Origin: Silene conica
Taxonomy: Eukaryota; Streptophyta; Magnoliopsida; Caryophyllales; Caryophyllaceae
Assembly (NCBI GenBank): GCA_029255685.2
Contig: CM055317.2
Coordinates: 68,313,460-68,377,459, forward strand
DNA: 64,000 bases
Direction: 5' to 3'
Part shown: positions 24,401 to 35,400 of the stretch, one piece after another
Layout: the number at the start of each line of letters is the position of its first letter
Numbering within the stretch: position 1 is the first letter of the stretch
Program-made: the position numbers and the translations under genes
Notes under the pieces: model-generated
Told to the model about the DNA's origin: nothing
The model's input: the letters and a program-made list of their open reading frames with translations, nothing else
Database searches by the model: none

Positions 24401-24693
24401 TATAGTGAAAATCCGATACAACTCGGCTGATACGATACGATACGACTCGGCCGAGATTTAAAAGCATGTGTAGGAATGAGAGAATGGGACTGTGTGAGGT
24501 TGTAAATTCGAACATTAATGACAATCTGTGTCGATTTTGCAGGTCACCATCCACCTCACGTATTCGTTCAAAGATGCTATACGCCACATCGAAAGAGAAC
24601 TTCAAGCACGACTTAGATGGAGTTCACTATGAGATTCAGGCTACTGACCCTTCTGAAATGGATCTTGAAGTTATAAAAGATCGCGCTCATTAA
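21427..24693 (+). CDS. Actin-depolymerizing factor (ADF/cofilin), three exons
   Basis: ADF/cofilin binds G- and F-actin, severs filaments and speeds turnover in the cytoplasm. My model is exon 1 at 21427-21441 (M S F K R), exon 2 at 23377-23642 and exon 3 at 24543-24693. Splices are GG/GTATAC to TGCAG/TCC and TG/GTTAGC to TTGCAG/GTC. They give 432 nt, 143 residues, which is the normal ADF length. A tiny first exon and a second intron inside the Trp codon of FFIAW-SPSTS are the usual plant arrangement. Key blocks are LELKRKKGHRYVVFKIDE, VVVEKTG, CRFAVYDYDFVT, NCQKSKIFFIAW, the actin-binding RSKMLYATSKE helix and QATDPSEMDLEV. The early Ser residues are a possible phosphorylation site. It looks most like the ADF6 type. 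Intron 1 (1.9 kb) and intron 2 (0.9 kb) hold MITEs. Exon 1 is the least certain part. Confidence 0.9.
21765..21862. mobile_element. Stowaway-like MITE inside ADF intron 1
   Basis: Inverted ends TCTCCGACTCAATCATTTGT (left) and ACAAATGATTGAGACGGAG (right) bound about 98 bp. The ends recall the CTCCCTCCG Stowaway type. A solo copy of the same right end lies at about 21582-21604. It is intronic, with no effect on the coding frame. Confidence 0.55.
22013..22176. mobile_element. MITE of family C inside ADF intron 1
   Basis: This is a diverged family C copy with CATTGAAGATGGACATTATC, CCTCTCTCACAATATGCAAA, GGTGCTCCTTG and an inverted closing ATAGTGTCCGTCATAGGTAA. It lies within the first intron of the actin-depolymerizing factor gene. 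Confidence 0.5.
24275..24469. mobile_element. MITE inside ADF intron 2
   Basis: Terminal inverted repeats of 19 bp, ACATGGTTTTAAATCTCGG and CCGAGATTTAAAAGCATGT, match with one mismatch and enclose 195 bp rich in CGATAC and CTCGG words. It lies about 75 bp before the last exon of the actin-depolymerizing factor gene. The superfamily is uncertain; flanking GCAGGA/GTAGGA could be a decayed duplication. Confidence 0.65.
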
Positions 24694-26940
24694 GTAATGT
24701 TATTTATCGAAAATGACTGTTCTATTGGATGATAAGTTGATCAAAACGGTTTACTATAAATACACCGAGCTCTTCTAGCTGGATTAGGTCTTGGCTTGTT
24801 GAGCTAAAACCCGGCCTGTATGTCTCCCCTATTCTCGTACTGTGAAAAATATATTCCTTACTATTTTGCAAATGCGTATATTTGCGACTTTACCTTGTGT
24901 TATTTCCTATTTACTGTTTCGTTGTCAAATTGGCAACAAACTTTTCTCGATTTACCTTTTCTAAGTCGTAATAATCTGTCTCAAAATAACGAAATATTGT
25001 ATCTACATGAACTGGAAAGTAACTAAGCGTAATGCAAATGTGTCGCCACTGATTGAGATGATATGAGTAAAGGCTCGACTAAAGGTTTTGAAGGTTACTA
25101 TCGCCAATTTTGCAGCCGTGTATATTGTAGTCGTGCGTTCATACCCCAATTTTTGGAGGGTAATCTTCATCTGTCTTACTTGCAGTCGAGGAGGACGTTG
25201 TACAGGGATATGAGTGTCCGACATAGTCTAATGGGCCTAAAATTAAATGCTATCGGACTTCTCCAGTTCTTTGTAGTTAATGAAACGATTTAAATAGGGC
25301 CCATTTAACTACACGATATATATCAAAAATGTTTTAGTCTAATAATAAAGGAGTATAAGACTATAAGTATATAACGACAATTGATTCGAGGTATGAACCC
25401 TCCACTTGGTATTGTACTGGTCTCGTGGCTCATGTTCATTATCATTATCACCATTATTTGATCGATTTGTTCCTTAATACGACCGAAAATACATACATGC
25501 ATGATTTTGAAAAGGAAAAAAAACTCAAATTTTTTTGGACGTCTATTAAAGAAAGGTAAATCAGTTTAGCTGATAAAGCTTGCGAGTTACAAGATACTAT
25601 ACGTCTATACTCCTATGTTATGCCGACTATGTTTAAACTCACTATATCATTAAATCGTTATCGTCATTATTTATTGTGAGATATCCTGATTTGTATAGCG
25701 ATTTTCTTCGATCGACTTTAATTAATAAACTAGTTAGCATCATTCATTAGAAAAGGATTGATCCACCTATATGGCTATATGTCCTCAAATTTATTAATGT
25801 GGGCTACATGCTCAAGATTTTTATTGTAGTACTTGTCATTGTTATAACACAAATCAATAGAAAAATGATCATCTTTTGATAAATGGTTATCATATTTTAT
25901 GGTTAAAAAATGACTTTTTTTTTCCTAAACAGTCAGTATTTACAAAACAGTGGTTATTCTTTATAAAAAAATAGCATTTTTTTCAAAAAAACACGGAATT
26001 CAACCGTCGCACATGATAACTATTAAGTATTAACTACTCTTGTTTTAGAGGACCTTAAAATTCCTACAAAGAGGTAATCTTTTTAGTGTAGAATACTTTC
26101 CATAAAAACAAAACATTCAAGCCATGTTTTTTTATTGATTATGAAGTATTAAGCAATGAAGTATTTTAATAAAATGTGTTTTTATTATTTATCATGTATT
26201 AAATAATGAAATATTTAAAAAAACGTGTCTTTATTAATTATCATGTATTAAACAACGACGTATTTTAAGAAAACGTAAACAACTACCTAGTTGAATATAG
26301 GAAAGTACTTGCATATGCTCTTCAAAGACACAAGTATTTATCAACAAAATTTCACCAAATTTAGCTAATGCATAAGTGTGCATTCATGCACCAAAAAAAA
26401 TATTACTCTCTCAGTGTCCCGTTCATATATTTACCCTTTCTTTATTTTGTAAAAATAAATTAAAATAAATGTAAACATGTTACTAAGATGGGGAGATATA
26501 ACATAGCGAATTTTCAAAATATATAAATAAATCCGCACTAATTAATAGTCCATACAAGTGTACATGTACAACTATATTTTCTTCATTGATACACATTCGA
26601 TATTTACAAATTTAAAAGGAAAAAAATTACCAAGGGGACAAAATAATCACACACACTAGCCTTAAAAGGGACCCAAACAAATGGGAGGTAAAAAACAAAT
26701 TAACGGTACGGCAGCATTCCATGACGCTCAATTTCGACGCCACCTTCTCATATATGCTCCATGTTATTGGGCTTTTCACTTAATCCATGTAATATACCCA
26801 TTATTAATGCAACCCCCAATTATTGTATGCCAAAGGACAGCGGCGAGATTGGGCGTCACCGATTAACGCTAACTCATTTTCCAAAAAAAATTACTTTCAC
26901 TAGTTACTAATTTACCACTACTCTGTTTCCCCTGTTTTTA
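24694..26940. other. Intergenic DNA between the ADF gene and the first ERF gene
   Basis: No gene is recognised. The first few hundred bases probably include the 3' UTR of the actin-depolymerizing factor gene, and the last few hundred the 3' UTR of the minus-strand ERF gene. A tandem repeat lies at 26126-26276. The rest is AT-rich with no clear element. Confidence 0.5.
26126..26276 (+). repeat. Three-copy tandem repeat, unit about 50 bp
   Basis: Units at 26126-26177, 26178-26226 and 26227-26276 share a T-rich start, a TCATGTATTAAA-like core, a GAAGTATTTT-like word and an end in AAAACGT. Divergence between units is moderate. The array is AT-rich and not coding. Confidence 0.6.
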
Positions 26941-27756
26941 TTAAGAACAACTCAATAGTTGCTCTAAGAAATCAGCTCCCAAATCTTCGAAAACTACCGT
27001 GCTTGCATTTGTTGCAGAATTACAACGAGATGTAGTGTCGACTTTCTCTCTTCTTCCCCGTTTTCGACCGTTGTTGTCTTCCATTGATTTCCTTCTTAAC
27101 AAATGTTTCCTTTTCAATGCTATAACAGGGGAAGTAGTAGAAGAAAATTCATGATCAATTTCTCCATTTTGTGGTTTCATTTTGTTTAATGATTCTTTAA
27201 CTATTTCGACTGGGAAATTGAGAATTGCCATGTTTCCTCTCATTGCAAAAGCGGCTTGATCGTAAGCTAAGGCCGCTTCCTCAGCACTGTTGAAGGTGCC
27301 TAGCCATACTCGGACTCCGTTTCTAGTAGAGTCTCTGATTTCTGCGGCGTAGGTGCCCCAGGGGCGTTTTCTTACGCCCCTGTAACTCTTCCTCTCCTGC
27401 TGTTCAGGTTCAGGAGAGGAAGAGTTGGTAGATATAGGGGACCAGGGTTCAGGTTTAGGTATTGGCTGAACCTGAATCCTGCCACCCTGTGTTTTTTCTT
27501 TTTCCTGCTCTGATAATATGTGAAAAAGAGCTATTTCATCTGAATCATCAAAGTTAAACGGGAGCTGGGAAAGGGAAACAGAGTTATACTGGGACCAGAA
27601 CTCCTCCCAGGGGAACGACTTTGGTGACTCGCCGGAGGATTCAGACTCCGACGAGGTCGAATGTGGGAGTAGATAGTGGTGGGGGTGGTTGTAGTTTTGA
27701 AATGAATTGAAAGAAAGTATAGAAGAACTTGTTGATGAAGAGGATGTAGTATCCAT
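26941..27756 (-). CDS. AP2/ERF transcription factor, ERF group IX-like
   Basis: This is an intronless 271-residue ERF protein, expected to bind GCC-box promoters in the nucleus. The single AP2 domain spans about residues 124-182, with [27 protein letters not shown] and [14 protein letters not shown]. The Ala and Asp of the ERF type are in place. The N-terminus is Ser-rich and has an acidic FPWEEFW and [15 protein letters not shown] region. The basic [11 protein letters not shown] and RKRGRREK stretches may localise the protein to the nucleus. The C-terminal [14 protein letters not shown] resembles the EDLL activation motif. This layout fits the ERF1/ERF15/ORA59-like group IX regulators of jasmonate and ethylene defence responses; the exact orthologue is not determined. 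It starts at the first ATG, and a TATA-like box lies about 70 bp upstream. Confidence 0.93.
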   Translation of the reverse strand: MDTTSSSSTSSSILSFNSFQNYNHPHHYLLPHSTSSESESSGESPKSFPWEEFWSQYNSVSLSQLPFNFDDSDEIALFHILSEQEKEKTQGGRIQVQPIPKPEPWSPISTNSSSPEPEQQERKSYRGVRKRPWGTYAAEIRDSTRNGVRVWLGTFNSAEEAALAYDQAAFAMRGNMAILNFPVEIVKESLNKMKPQNGEIDHEFSSTTSPVIALKRKHLLRRKSMEDNNGRKRGRREKVDTTSRCNSATNASTVVFEDLGADFLEQLLSCS

Positions 27757-27825
27757 TTTGAAGTAGTTTTAGTTAGAGTAAAGATAATCGAGTTACAAAT
27801 TGGAAAATAGATGCATATCTACCTA

Positions 27826-27832
27826 ATTTATA
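27826..27832 (-). promoter_or_regulatory. TATA-like box upstream of the ERF gene
   Basis: The minus strand reads GGTATAAATTAGG here, about 70 bp upstream of the ERF start codon, a normal TATA position for a short 5' UTR. There is no direct evidence for a transcription start. Confidence 0.4.
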
Positions 27833-27892
27833 CCCTTTTCAAAAGCAATGGAATAATACCACTTGCATTAACAAAAACCCAAATTAGTGACA

Positions 27893-28072
27893 AACTAAAG
27901 ACGGATATTATCCCTCTCACAATATACAATTAACAATTCACGTGGGAATTAAATGGAACACCCCACGTCCTCACCTGCCCTATCACTTATAATACAGTAT
28001 AAATGGCAATATTTATATTACATACGTTTTCAGCTTATGATATGTAGTATCCGTTTTCAATAAGACCAGCTT
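27893..28072. mobile_element. MITE of family C in the ERF upstream region
   Basis: It has ACGGATATTATCCCTCTCAC, a TATCACTTATAATACA centre and an inverted closing CGTTTTCAGCTTATGATATG with GTATCCGTTTTCAATAAGAC. It sits about 140-320 bp upstream of the minus-strand ERF start, so it may contribute promoter sequence. Confidence 0.5.
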
Positions 28073-29305
28073 TAAAAGATGCAAGTTGTTGCAAAGAGTG
28101 CAAGACTATTATTATTATTATAAGAAGAATACAAAGGTTATAGTGCATAGAATGATAGTGATATAAATGGTGAAAATGACATGTTAATAAGATTTAGGAC
28201 CAAGGAGGATGTTTTTGCATTATTTGGTAATACTATATTGGTTTGATGGGATTTAGTAACTATATTTTATATCATCCTTTTGGTCATTGTTGTTGATGTT
28301 TTAGGAGACTTGACTTTTTTTTTTCTCTTAGACAATTGTTAGGCTTAGAATTAACCTAACAATTTAAGCACGTGAGTCAAATGCTTGGTCCTTGGCGGCG
28401 TGGTCAAGCTCAATTTTTACATAGTTGGTGATTAATTTCTCTTAATTTTGTTGATTTTTGTTAAAATTTTCATGGATAAAATTTGGACTATATATGACTA
28501 GATTCATTGGGTCGTGGGTTGGTAACTTATTTACCTTAGGTGTCTTAGGTTCTATCTATTGTGTTACTTACTTCTTTTGTAAAGTGTTGGTCTATTATTA
28601 GGGTTATTTGGACTTTTCGTAGTACGGTTTATCGAGAGTCGGAAACTATTAATTATAGAAGAAATATAGAAAGGGATTGCGATAGTATGGCTAAATAATA
28701 TTTCCTTGAAAACTAATTGATTCGTTTGTTGAGCAGTAGAATGTCATATTCTTTTGAACTTAATTTCAGTTCATTTCAATTCAGTTTAATTTTTTTCAAT
28801 TTAGTTCAGGTTTTTTTCACAAATTAACTCTTATTACACTTCAGTTCAGCTCATTAAATTGAGTTAAGACCATCCTTAATAAGTTCAATTCAGTCTAAAA
28901 GAAAAGCATATATATTATTATCAATCGGGTAAGAAATATAGAAAGGGAATGTGATAATATAGTTTACTAGTATTTTCCTTGAAAGGTAATTGATTAATTT
29001 TTGGGGATAGAAGTTATTTTTGATTGAGCTAATATATAAACTTTTACTTGATGAAATTAAAAAAACGGTTGTGGCGTTATCAACATCATGTATGCATCCC
29101 ATCATATTGAGGAAAATGTTGTCTTATATAAGACGTACATTATCCATCATAACCTAAAAACGAAACATCTCTATCACAATGTCTTTACACTTGGTTTATC
29201 ACTTGCATATTACGGATGAAATACTCTTCATTTTCAGCTTGTGACGGAGCTCATAAGGGCTATTAGGATTTGTGATTGAGGAATGATTCTCTGGCAAGCA
29301 ATATA
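28073..29305. other. Intergenic DNA upstream of the ERF gene
   Basis: No gene is seen. A patch of TTCAGTTCAATT-like words occupies about 28745-28910 and may be an old MITE of the type also present near 9868, 15780 and 53930. A family C fragment lies at about 29118-29262, with CATTATCCATCATAACC and TTTTCAGCTTGTGACGGA. Confidence 0.45.
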
Positions 29306-29563
29306 CTCCCTCCATTCAAGACTACACTACCGCTATGCATTTTACACACTATTCACAAACAATCATTCAAATCCGATTTTCTCTTGATACGTAAATGAAA
29401 TTATATTCATGTGAGATCTTGTTTGATTCGTCTTTACGAGTATAGTATTAATATCTAACTTTTATAATTTTTGAAAATACGTAACTAACAATATTTACCG
29501 TATAAAATACGCGTTGACAAACGTGTAAAAAGAAAGCGGTAGTGTGAACTTGAAATGAAGGGA
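29306..29563. mobile_element. Stowaway MITE (Tc1/mariner)
   Basis: Left end CTCCCTCCATTCAAGACTAC and right end GGTAGTGTGAACTTGAAATG (then AAGGGA) form imperfect inverted repeats of about 26 bp. TA lies on both sides (29304-29305 and 29564-29565). The length is about 258 bp, with no coding potential. Confidence 0.75.
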
Positions 29564-29849
29564 TAACTAGCAATACATAACATGAAGCTATGCACGAGTG
29601 ATGACCTTATTGGATTCTAGAAGAGACATATACTGTATGTAATTGGTAATATGATGTTCACGTGAGGGTGAGTGCCCTGAGTGGTAATAATCAAATAATT
29701 TCCTTTTCAAGCATATAATATTGCCTCTAATTAAGCTATTTCCTTGGACCTTCCTCAGACTGTCATTCCCAAGTCCATTGCATTTAGACATTTGTCCTTT
29801 TTAAGTGCGCATATGGATATGGACTTTCTTTTAGCAAGGAATCTATTAA

Positions 29850-30266
29850 GACCATCCCCAAGCAAGGTCGCCAAGGAGGTCGCGACCTTGTTGGGTCACC
29901 GTAATTACGTAATTAAGACACTAATTTTGGTTACCTTGTATTAATTTTGGTGACCTTGAAATTTTCAGGGTCAATTTGTGACCCCGAAATGGGTTGATGA
30001 CCTTCTTGGTGACCTTTGGTAACCTTTGACGTGTCGCAATGTTATTGGCTTATTATATTATTTGGTGGGGTAGAGAATGTAATAAATGATTAAAAATGTT
30101 AGAAAATGGAAAAAGAGTGGAAAATAATTGAGTTGATGCCCTTAGGTCGTGACCTTCTGCTTGGGAGGGTGAAAGTGGGTTAAAAGTGGGTCACGATAAT
30201 TAAGGTGAGATTAAGAGTAAAAATGTTGGTGACCCGATTAGCGCGACCTTCTGCTTGGGGATGGTC
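29850..30266. mobile_element. Tourist-like MITE (PIF/Harbinger)
   Basis: Terminal inverted repeats GACCATCCCCAAGCA (left) and TGCTTGGGGATGGTC (right) are perfect over 15 bp. They are flanked by TAA on both sides (29847-29849 and 30267-30269), the 3-bp duplication of PIF/Harbinger elements. Internal GGTCGCGACCTT and TGACCTT words are repeated. The length is 417 bp, with no transposase. Confidence 0.85.
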
Positions 30267-32009
30267 TAATATTCACCTTTTTTTTCTTTACTAATATCAC
30301 AAAATCTAAACGAGTATTATCATTATAGGCTGAATAATGGATAGTGTTCGTCTCATAATGTGCGAATGACATTATTTATGAGTGCTTCATTTTCCTCTTA
30401 CTTACCGTTCCACTTGAGTAAAATGTGAAGGTTTATTTAGGTTAGTGAGTTGATCCGACCCTAAAGTAGCAAGAAATAGTATCCGTAAAATTGATCTGAA
30501 TTAGCAAGCTCGTACTTGACCTGACACTCAAACTCAATACCCGAATTTGAATTAATCCAACTTGATTATGTATTGTTGCACACTAATTATTATTAATAAT
30601 TTTGATAATAGTTGACTCGAAAATGGTCTGAACTCGAAATAACTTGACTCGATTCGACATGACCCAACTCTTACAAATTCGAAATTGACACGATTATTTC
30701 ACAATAAATTATCGTAAAGTGTATTTTCTCTTATTCACCATTTTCTTCCCCTCTACTTTTTGTATAAAAAATAAAAAATTGAATTAAAACCCCACAAAAC
30801 AGATTACTCCACATACTACTGAATTTTGAACACAAATCAATCTAGTAAAAAAGAAATAAAAAATGGTTTGAGTAATTCGTCCAATAGAATAGAATGGTAA
30901 ATGGTACTTCGAGGGGAAAATCTTATTAGAAGCAAAACGTTTTACATGTGACGGATACGATTTCTTTTCTTGCTCTTTCACTAGTGTTTTTTTCATAATA
31001 AAAAGTCGAAGGGCAAGTGAGGAAGTTGTAACACTTCATAGCTAATATCACTGTCATATTGCGAAAGAAAAATTTCCGTTTTCAGTTTATAACGAATAAT
31101 TTCCATCTGAAATTTTGGGTATTAGAAAAACCTATGAGAATGAATGGCAAGAGATAAAAATCCAGTGAAAGAAGAAACATCGTGGAAAATCACAATCCCC
31201 TTATCCATCCAAAGGTGACAATATCATTTGACGTCATTTTATTTAATTTCTGTGGTCAATAAAGTAAGAGTTTTCCTGATAATTAATTAATTAAATAATC
31301 AATTAATTAATGAATTAATAATAATAATTATAGATTTGACCAAAGTTTAATGGCTTGTTAGTTGGCAGATGAGATCTATCAAATGAACCAGCGGCATATA
31401 CGTCCAAAACTAAGGCGACTGAATAACGACAAATTTAGTTGGACCAATCATATTTATTTAATCAAACCTAGCTACTTTTGACGGATACTATTCATCAGAA
31501 GCCGAATAAGAATATTGTTCCTCTCGCGATAAGGTAAGCTTAAAGAAATAAAACACCTTATAAATAGTGTTACATATATATTGCGCGAGAGACATCATTC
31601 GTTTTAATATAACGACAAATAATGTCCGTTTTGAACGAGAACTTGTATTAGTTAATTTATGACATATAATAAATAATAAATAATGATTTTTTTTAATTGG
31701 GTCCTATACGTCAGCTTATGTATCCCACCACCTATTTATTTTTATTTTTATTGGACCATCTTTTATCGCCATTTTGGGTTTATGGACCCATTTGTGTTCA
31801 TCTTATGTTTTGGAAATAATACTCTCTAATTGGTACGGCATATATATGGGAGATCTAAATTTGAGATTTAAGCCAAATTTGAGAGGTAATTTTACATGCA
31901 ATTTCAATACTCGACTCCGAGTTAGTCCTGTGTAAAACGGTTTATACTAATATAATTGTAGCATAAATTTGTGTTAGGTAAAAATGTTTATTAAAGATTT
32001 TGTTTTGTA
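30267..32009. other. Intergenic DNA with family C MITE remnants
   Basis: No gene is seen. Diverged family C pieces are recognisable at about 30320-30430, 30945-31100 and 31468-31655. The last carries GACGGATACTATTCATCAGA and a closing AATGTCCGTTTTGAACGAGA. A patch of CCGACCC/GACTCGA words lies at 30430-30680. Confidence 0.45.
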
Positions 32010-32244
32010 CTCCCTCCGTTTCGGTCAATAGTTATCTATTTCCATTTTGGGGTGTATCAGTGAATTGTTATCTATTTCCATTTTTGGCAACCTTTTGTTG
32101 ATCACATTTCATTGCATTTGGTTTGTGGATCACATTTCATTGCATTTGGGGCCATGTGATTTGCGTGGTCCAAATTCATTTATACTTCTTTTCTTAATCT
32201 TTGTGTCAAAAGCAATAGATAACAATTGATCGAGACAGAGGGAG
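32010..32244. mobile_element. Stowaway MITE with internal duplications
   Basis: It starts CTCCCTCCGTTTCGGTCAAT and ends with ATTGATCGAGACAGAGGGAG, with TA at 32008-32009 and 32245-32246. Inside, TTATCTATTTCCATTTT occurs twice near the left end and GATCACATTTCATTGCATTT occurs twice in the middle. The length is 235 bp, non-coding. Confidence 0.85.
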
Positions 32245-32392
32245 TATATGCTTGTGTAATTTGTAAACAGCGTTATACAAGTGAAGTAAGTCTGGTATTA
32301 AATTAACTATGACTAGAAGTGAAGTAAGCCTGGTATTAATTTTCATTTAGAAGCAATTGTTTTTGTTTTTTTTGGTATGAATTTAAAAGCAA

Positions 32393-32422
32393 TTAGTTTT
32401 AAACCCGTGCAAATTGCACGGG
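32393..32422 (-). repeat. Helitron 3' terminus on the minus strand
   Basis: On the minus strand a near-perfect hairpin CCCGTGCAATTTGCACGGG is followed by TTTAAAA and CTAA at 32396-32393, with T next. This fits the hairpin plus CTRR rule of Helitron 3' ends. The body would lie to the right. I could not place the 5' end with confidence. Confidence 0.6.
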
Positions 32423-35400
32423 AATTATTTGCACGAATTTGCTATTTGAAATTTTGTTATTTAAATAATATAAATTTTTAAGATTAATTTATACCTTAAT
32501 TACCTTTTTGAAGTTCATTCTCTTTAGAAATAATTTTAAACCAATAAAATATCTTTACTTTTTAAAATTCATTCTCTTTAGAAATAATTTTTAAAATAAA
32601 GCAAAAAAAAATATCTCTATTTTTTGTTAAATAATCTTAAAACTACAACTGTTGTAATAACTAAGTTATAAAATCATAGTTAAGTTTCAGATTTGAAATA
32701 TAAATTTTATTTGTAATTAGTGTACTCTGAGTAATGATTAGGTCAATTGCTTGAGTAGTTGTAGTGTTATATTGTCTTGTAGCTGAAAATTAAGTTTTTG
32801 CATTGCCATGATTCTTACGACTTCATAAAAACCTGAATATAGGAAACTAATTTATTTATATATTTTCTTAATTTATTTAAATTTTAGATGCTTATTCCAG
32901 ATAATACCAATTTATATTCCCAACTTTTACCTAGTACAGTTGTTAGTGAAACATGATAATGTAGAAACTGTGACCCGTGCATATGGGAAAAGATTTAATC
33001 AAATTGTTAAATAATCAAATCCGCGATATTATCACATAATTATATAATAATTAAAAATTAAGAATAATGTTATATATGTTAGAAATTATATCAAACTATA
33101 AGACGCAGTATAAATAACGTTGTCTCTATAAAGGAACATATTAGTGTGATTACTCTAATAATCCCAAAAATTTGCACAATATAAATCGTATTAAACAATT
33201 CAAACATGGGACGATATATTATTTCCGAGTTGTATATCACAACGTAAAAAAATATACAATTAATCGTTAAAATTGACGCATTTCTAATAAACCATACAAC
33301 AAAATGCATGGATCAATATTAATTATTTCAAACAAAGCTTATAAAAATTATTAGCCCCGCACTAATGTACTACCACTTCTCAAGGCATGTATTAGTATTT
33401 CTAAATTGTATTTCACCTATAATATAAGGAAAATGATCATTTTTATTTCCTTTTTGTCTGGTTCTTGTCATAAGAATTATTACCATATATTCCACTTGTA
33501 CTTATTTACCATTTCAATCCAATTTCTTTGTTCGTTCTAAGAAATGGAGGGGTATAAAATGACGTTCATTTGACTTAATTTTTATGCTGCTGGAGCCCGT
33601 AAAATTCAATCTCTATTGCAACTCTCCATCCTTCTCTCAATTTCTTATAATCTACTTCTTTTGATCACCATAATAAGATTGTATTAATATTTCTCCTAAA
33701 CCATTTTCTTCAAAGATTGGAGTCGTTTTGTATCACTATTTTCTAAGATTTCACTCTTTTTTTCTGAATTTTTGCAATTTTATACGTTTTAAAATGTTGT
33801 TTTACACTTTTTTATAGATTATGTGCATGTTTTTCTTATGATCAACAAATTTGTAGATGTAGTGAATAATTTATTGATAATGTCAATGCTTTGTTTTTGT
33901 TTTTCCCTTTTTTATTCGCTCTTTTTTCATTTATAAATACATTCATTTTCTTTTATTTTTTGTGTATGTTATTTAATATAAATATAAATATTAGGTCATA
34001 TAAAGTCTTATCGTTTTTGGGTTATAATTATTTTGGTTTTATTATAACAAATGCATACAAAGTACAAATAATATTGAAATTTTGCATATCTAATATTTAA
34101 TACTCGTATTTAGTAGTGTAAATCAAGATGAAGACCTCAGCGAAATTAAATTATGACAAATTAATTAATTGAAATAATTGTTATAATCATAATTATTAGA
34201 ATTTGTATATTTAATATTTAAGTCATAGGTAACGTGATGCAATTTGTAATTGAACTTTGCAACTTTGAAGAATGAAAAATCGAATTGTACGTAATTAATT
34301 TGTTAGAGCAACGTGGGCCCTAAAATTTAGCAAAAAAAACTATACTTTAAATTGTTACTTTCAACCACAGAGCGCCACGTATGCTCTGTGGTGGTTGCTT
34401 TAATGAATAGGATTGTCGAGTATCAAGCAACCGTATATTTTGTTGCAACCCCACTTGTGACCTAGAAAATGATAATTTTTTTATCTTTATTACTCCATTT
34501 GGTGGTATTTAACCCGTTTTAAATTTAAGACGGCTGACAACGGATAATAGTCGTCTTAAGTAAGACTTACAGATTTTGTTGACGTTGGTTCATACTCATA
34601 ACTATTAGAGAATCATTAACAATGGTTGAAACCAAATAATCGGTTCGCATAACTTAAAACAACCTCTCGGCTCTCGTACAAGATCATCACAAATTCAAGA
34701 ATAAAACGGTCTCAAATCGTGAGACGGTCTATTTTTGTAACAAAATTGCTCATTTAATACTAATAAATGAGTTTTCGTTTTATATAATAGGATCATTTTA
34801 CGTGTGAGACCGTTTAACACAAGATTTACTGAAAATGAATAAGCTACGAAAAGTTGAAAGGCTTTAAGCGTGGATCAAGCACGTACAAATATTATCATAT
34901 ACTTTAAACTGAAATTCCACGAGCTAGAGAATACGGGTTTACTAAAATTTGAAATTAGGACTTCAAATTTTTAATTTTAATTATTTTGAAATGGTTTAAG
35001 AGTCGGTGAATGCTGGAATTCAACTTACATCGTTCATCCGAAAGTATGAAATAAATTTGTGCAACTATGATGATTAATCTAATTAAAAACATGACTTCTA
35101 ACAAATTTGTGCAATTATTTTGAAGGTCAGCGGGAATCAGAGTAAGGAATGGTCTAAGGATAGTCATTTTAACCAATGTGTGCAACTAACGTTACTCAAA
35201 AGCAGTGCAGAGCTACGCAGCCAGGTAATCTCAAAATCGAGCTCAAACAAACAAACAAACAAACGAGTAGCACCGCACTCTAAATATTAGAAAAGTCTAA
35301 AATTCAAACTAAAAACTGCAAAAATTTCATTTTTCTACCAGTACAACTGTACAACTGTACCAACGTCATTATTAACCCTCGTTCTACCGGTGCCCGAACT

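Noticed and set aside
26681-26866. Short plus-strand open frame downstream of the ERF gene
   Set aside because: At 61 codons with no recognisable domain, it is more likely part of the 3' UTR of the minus-strand ERF.
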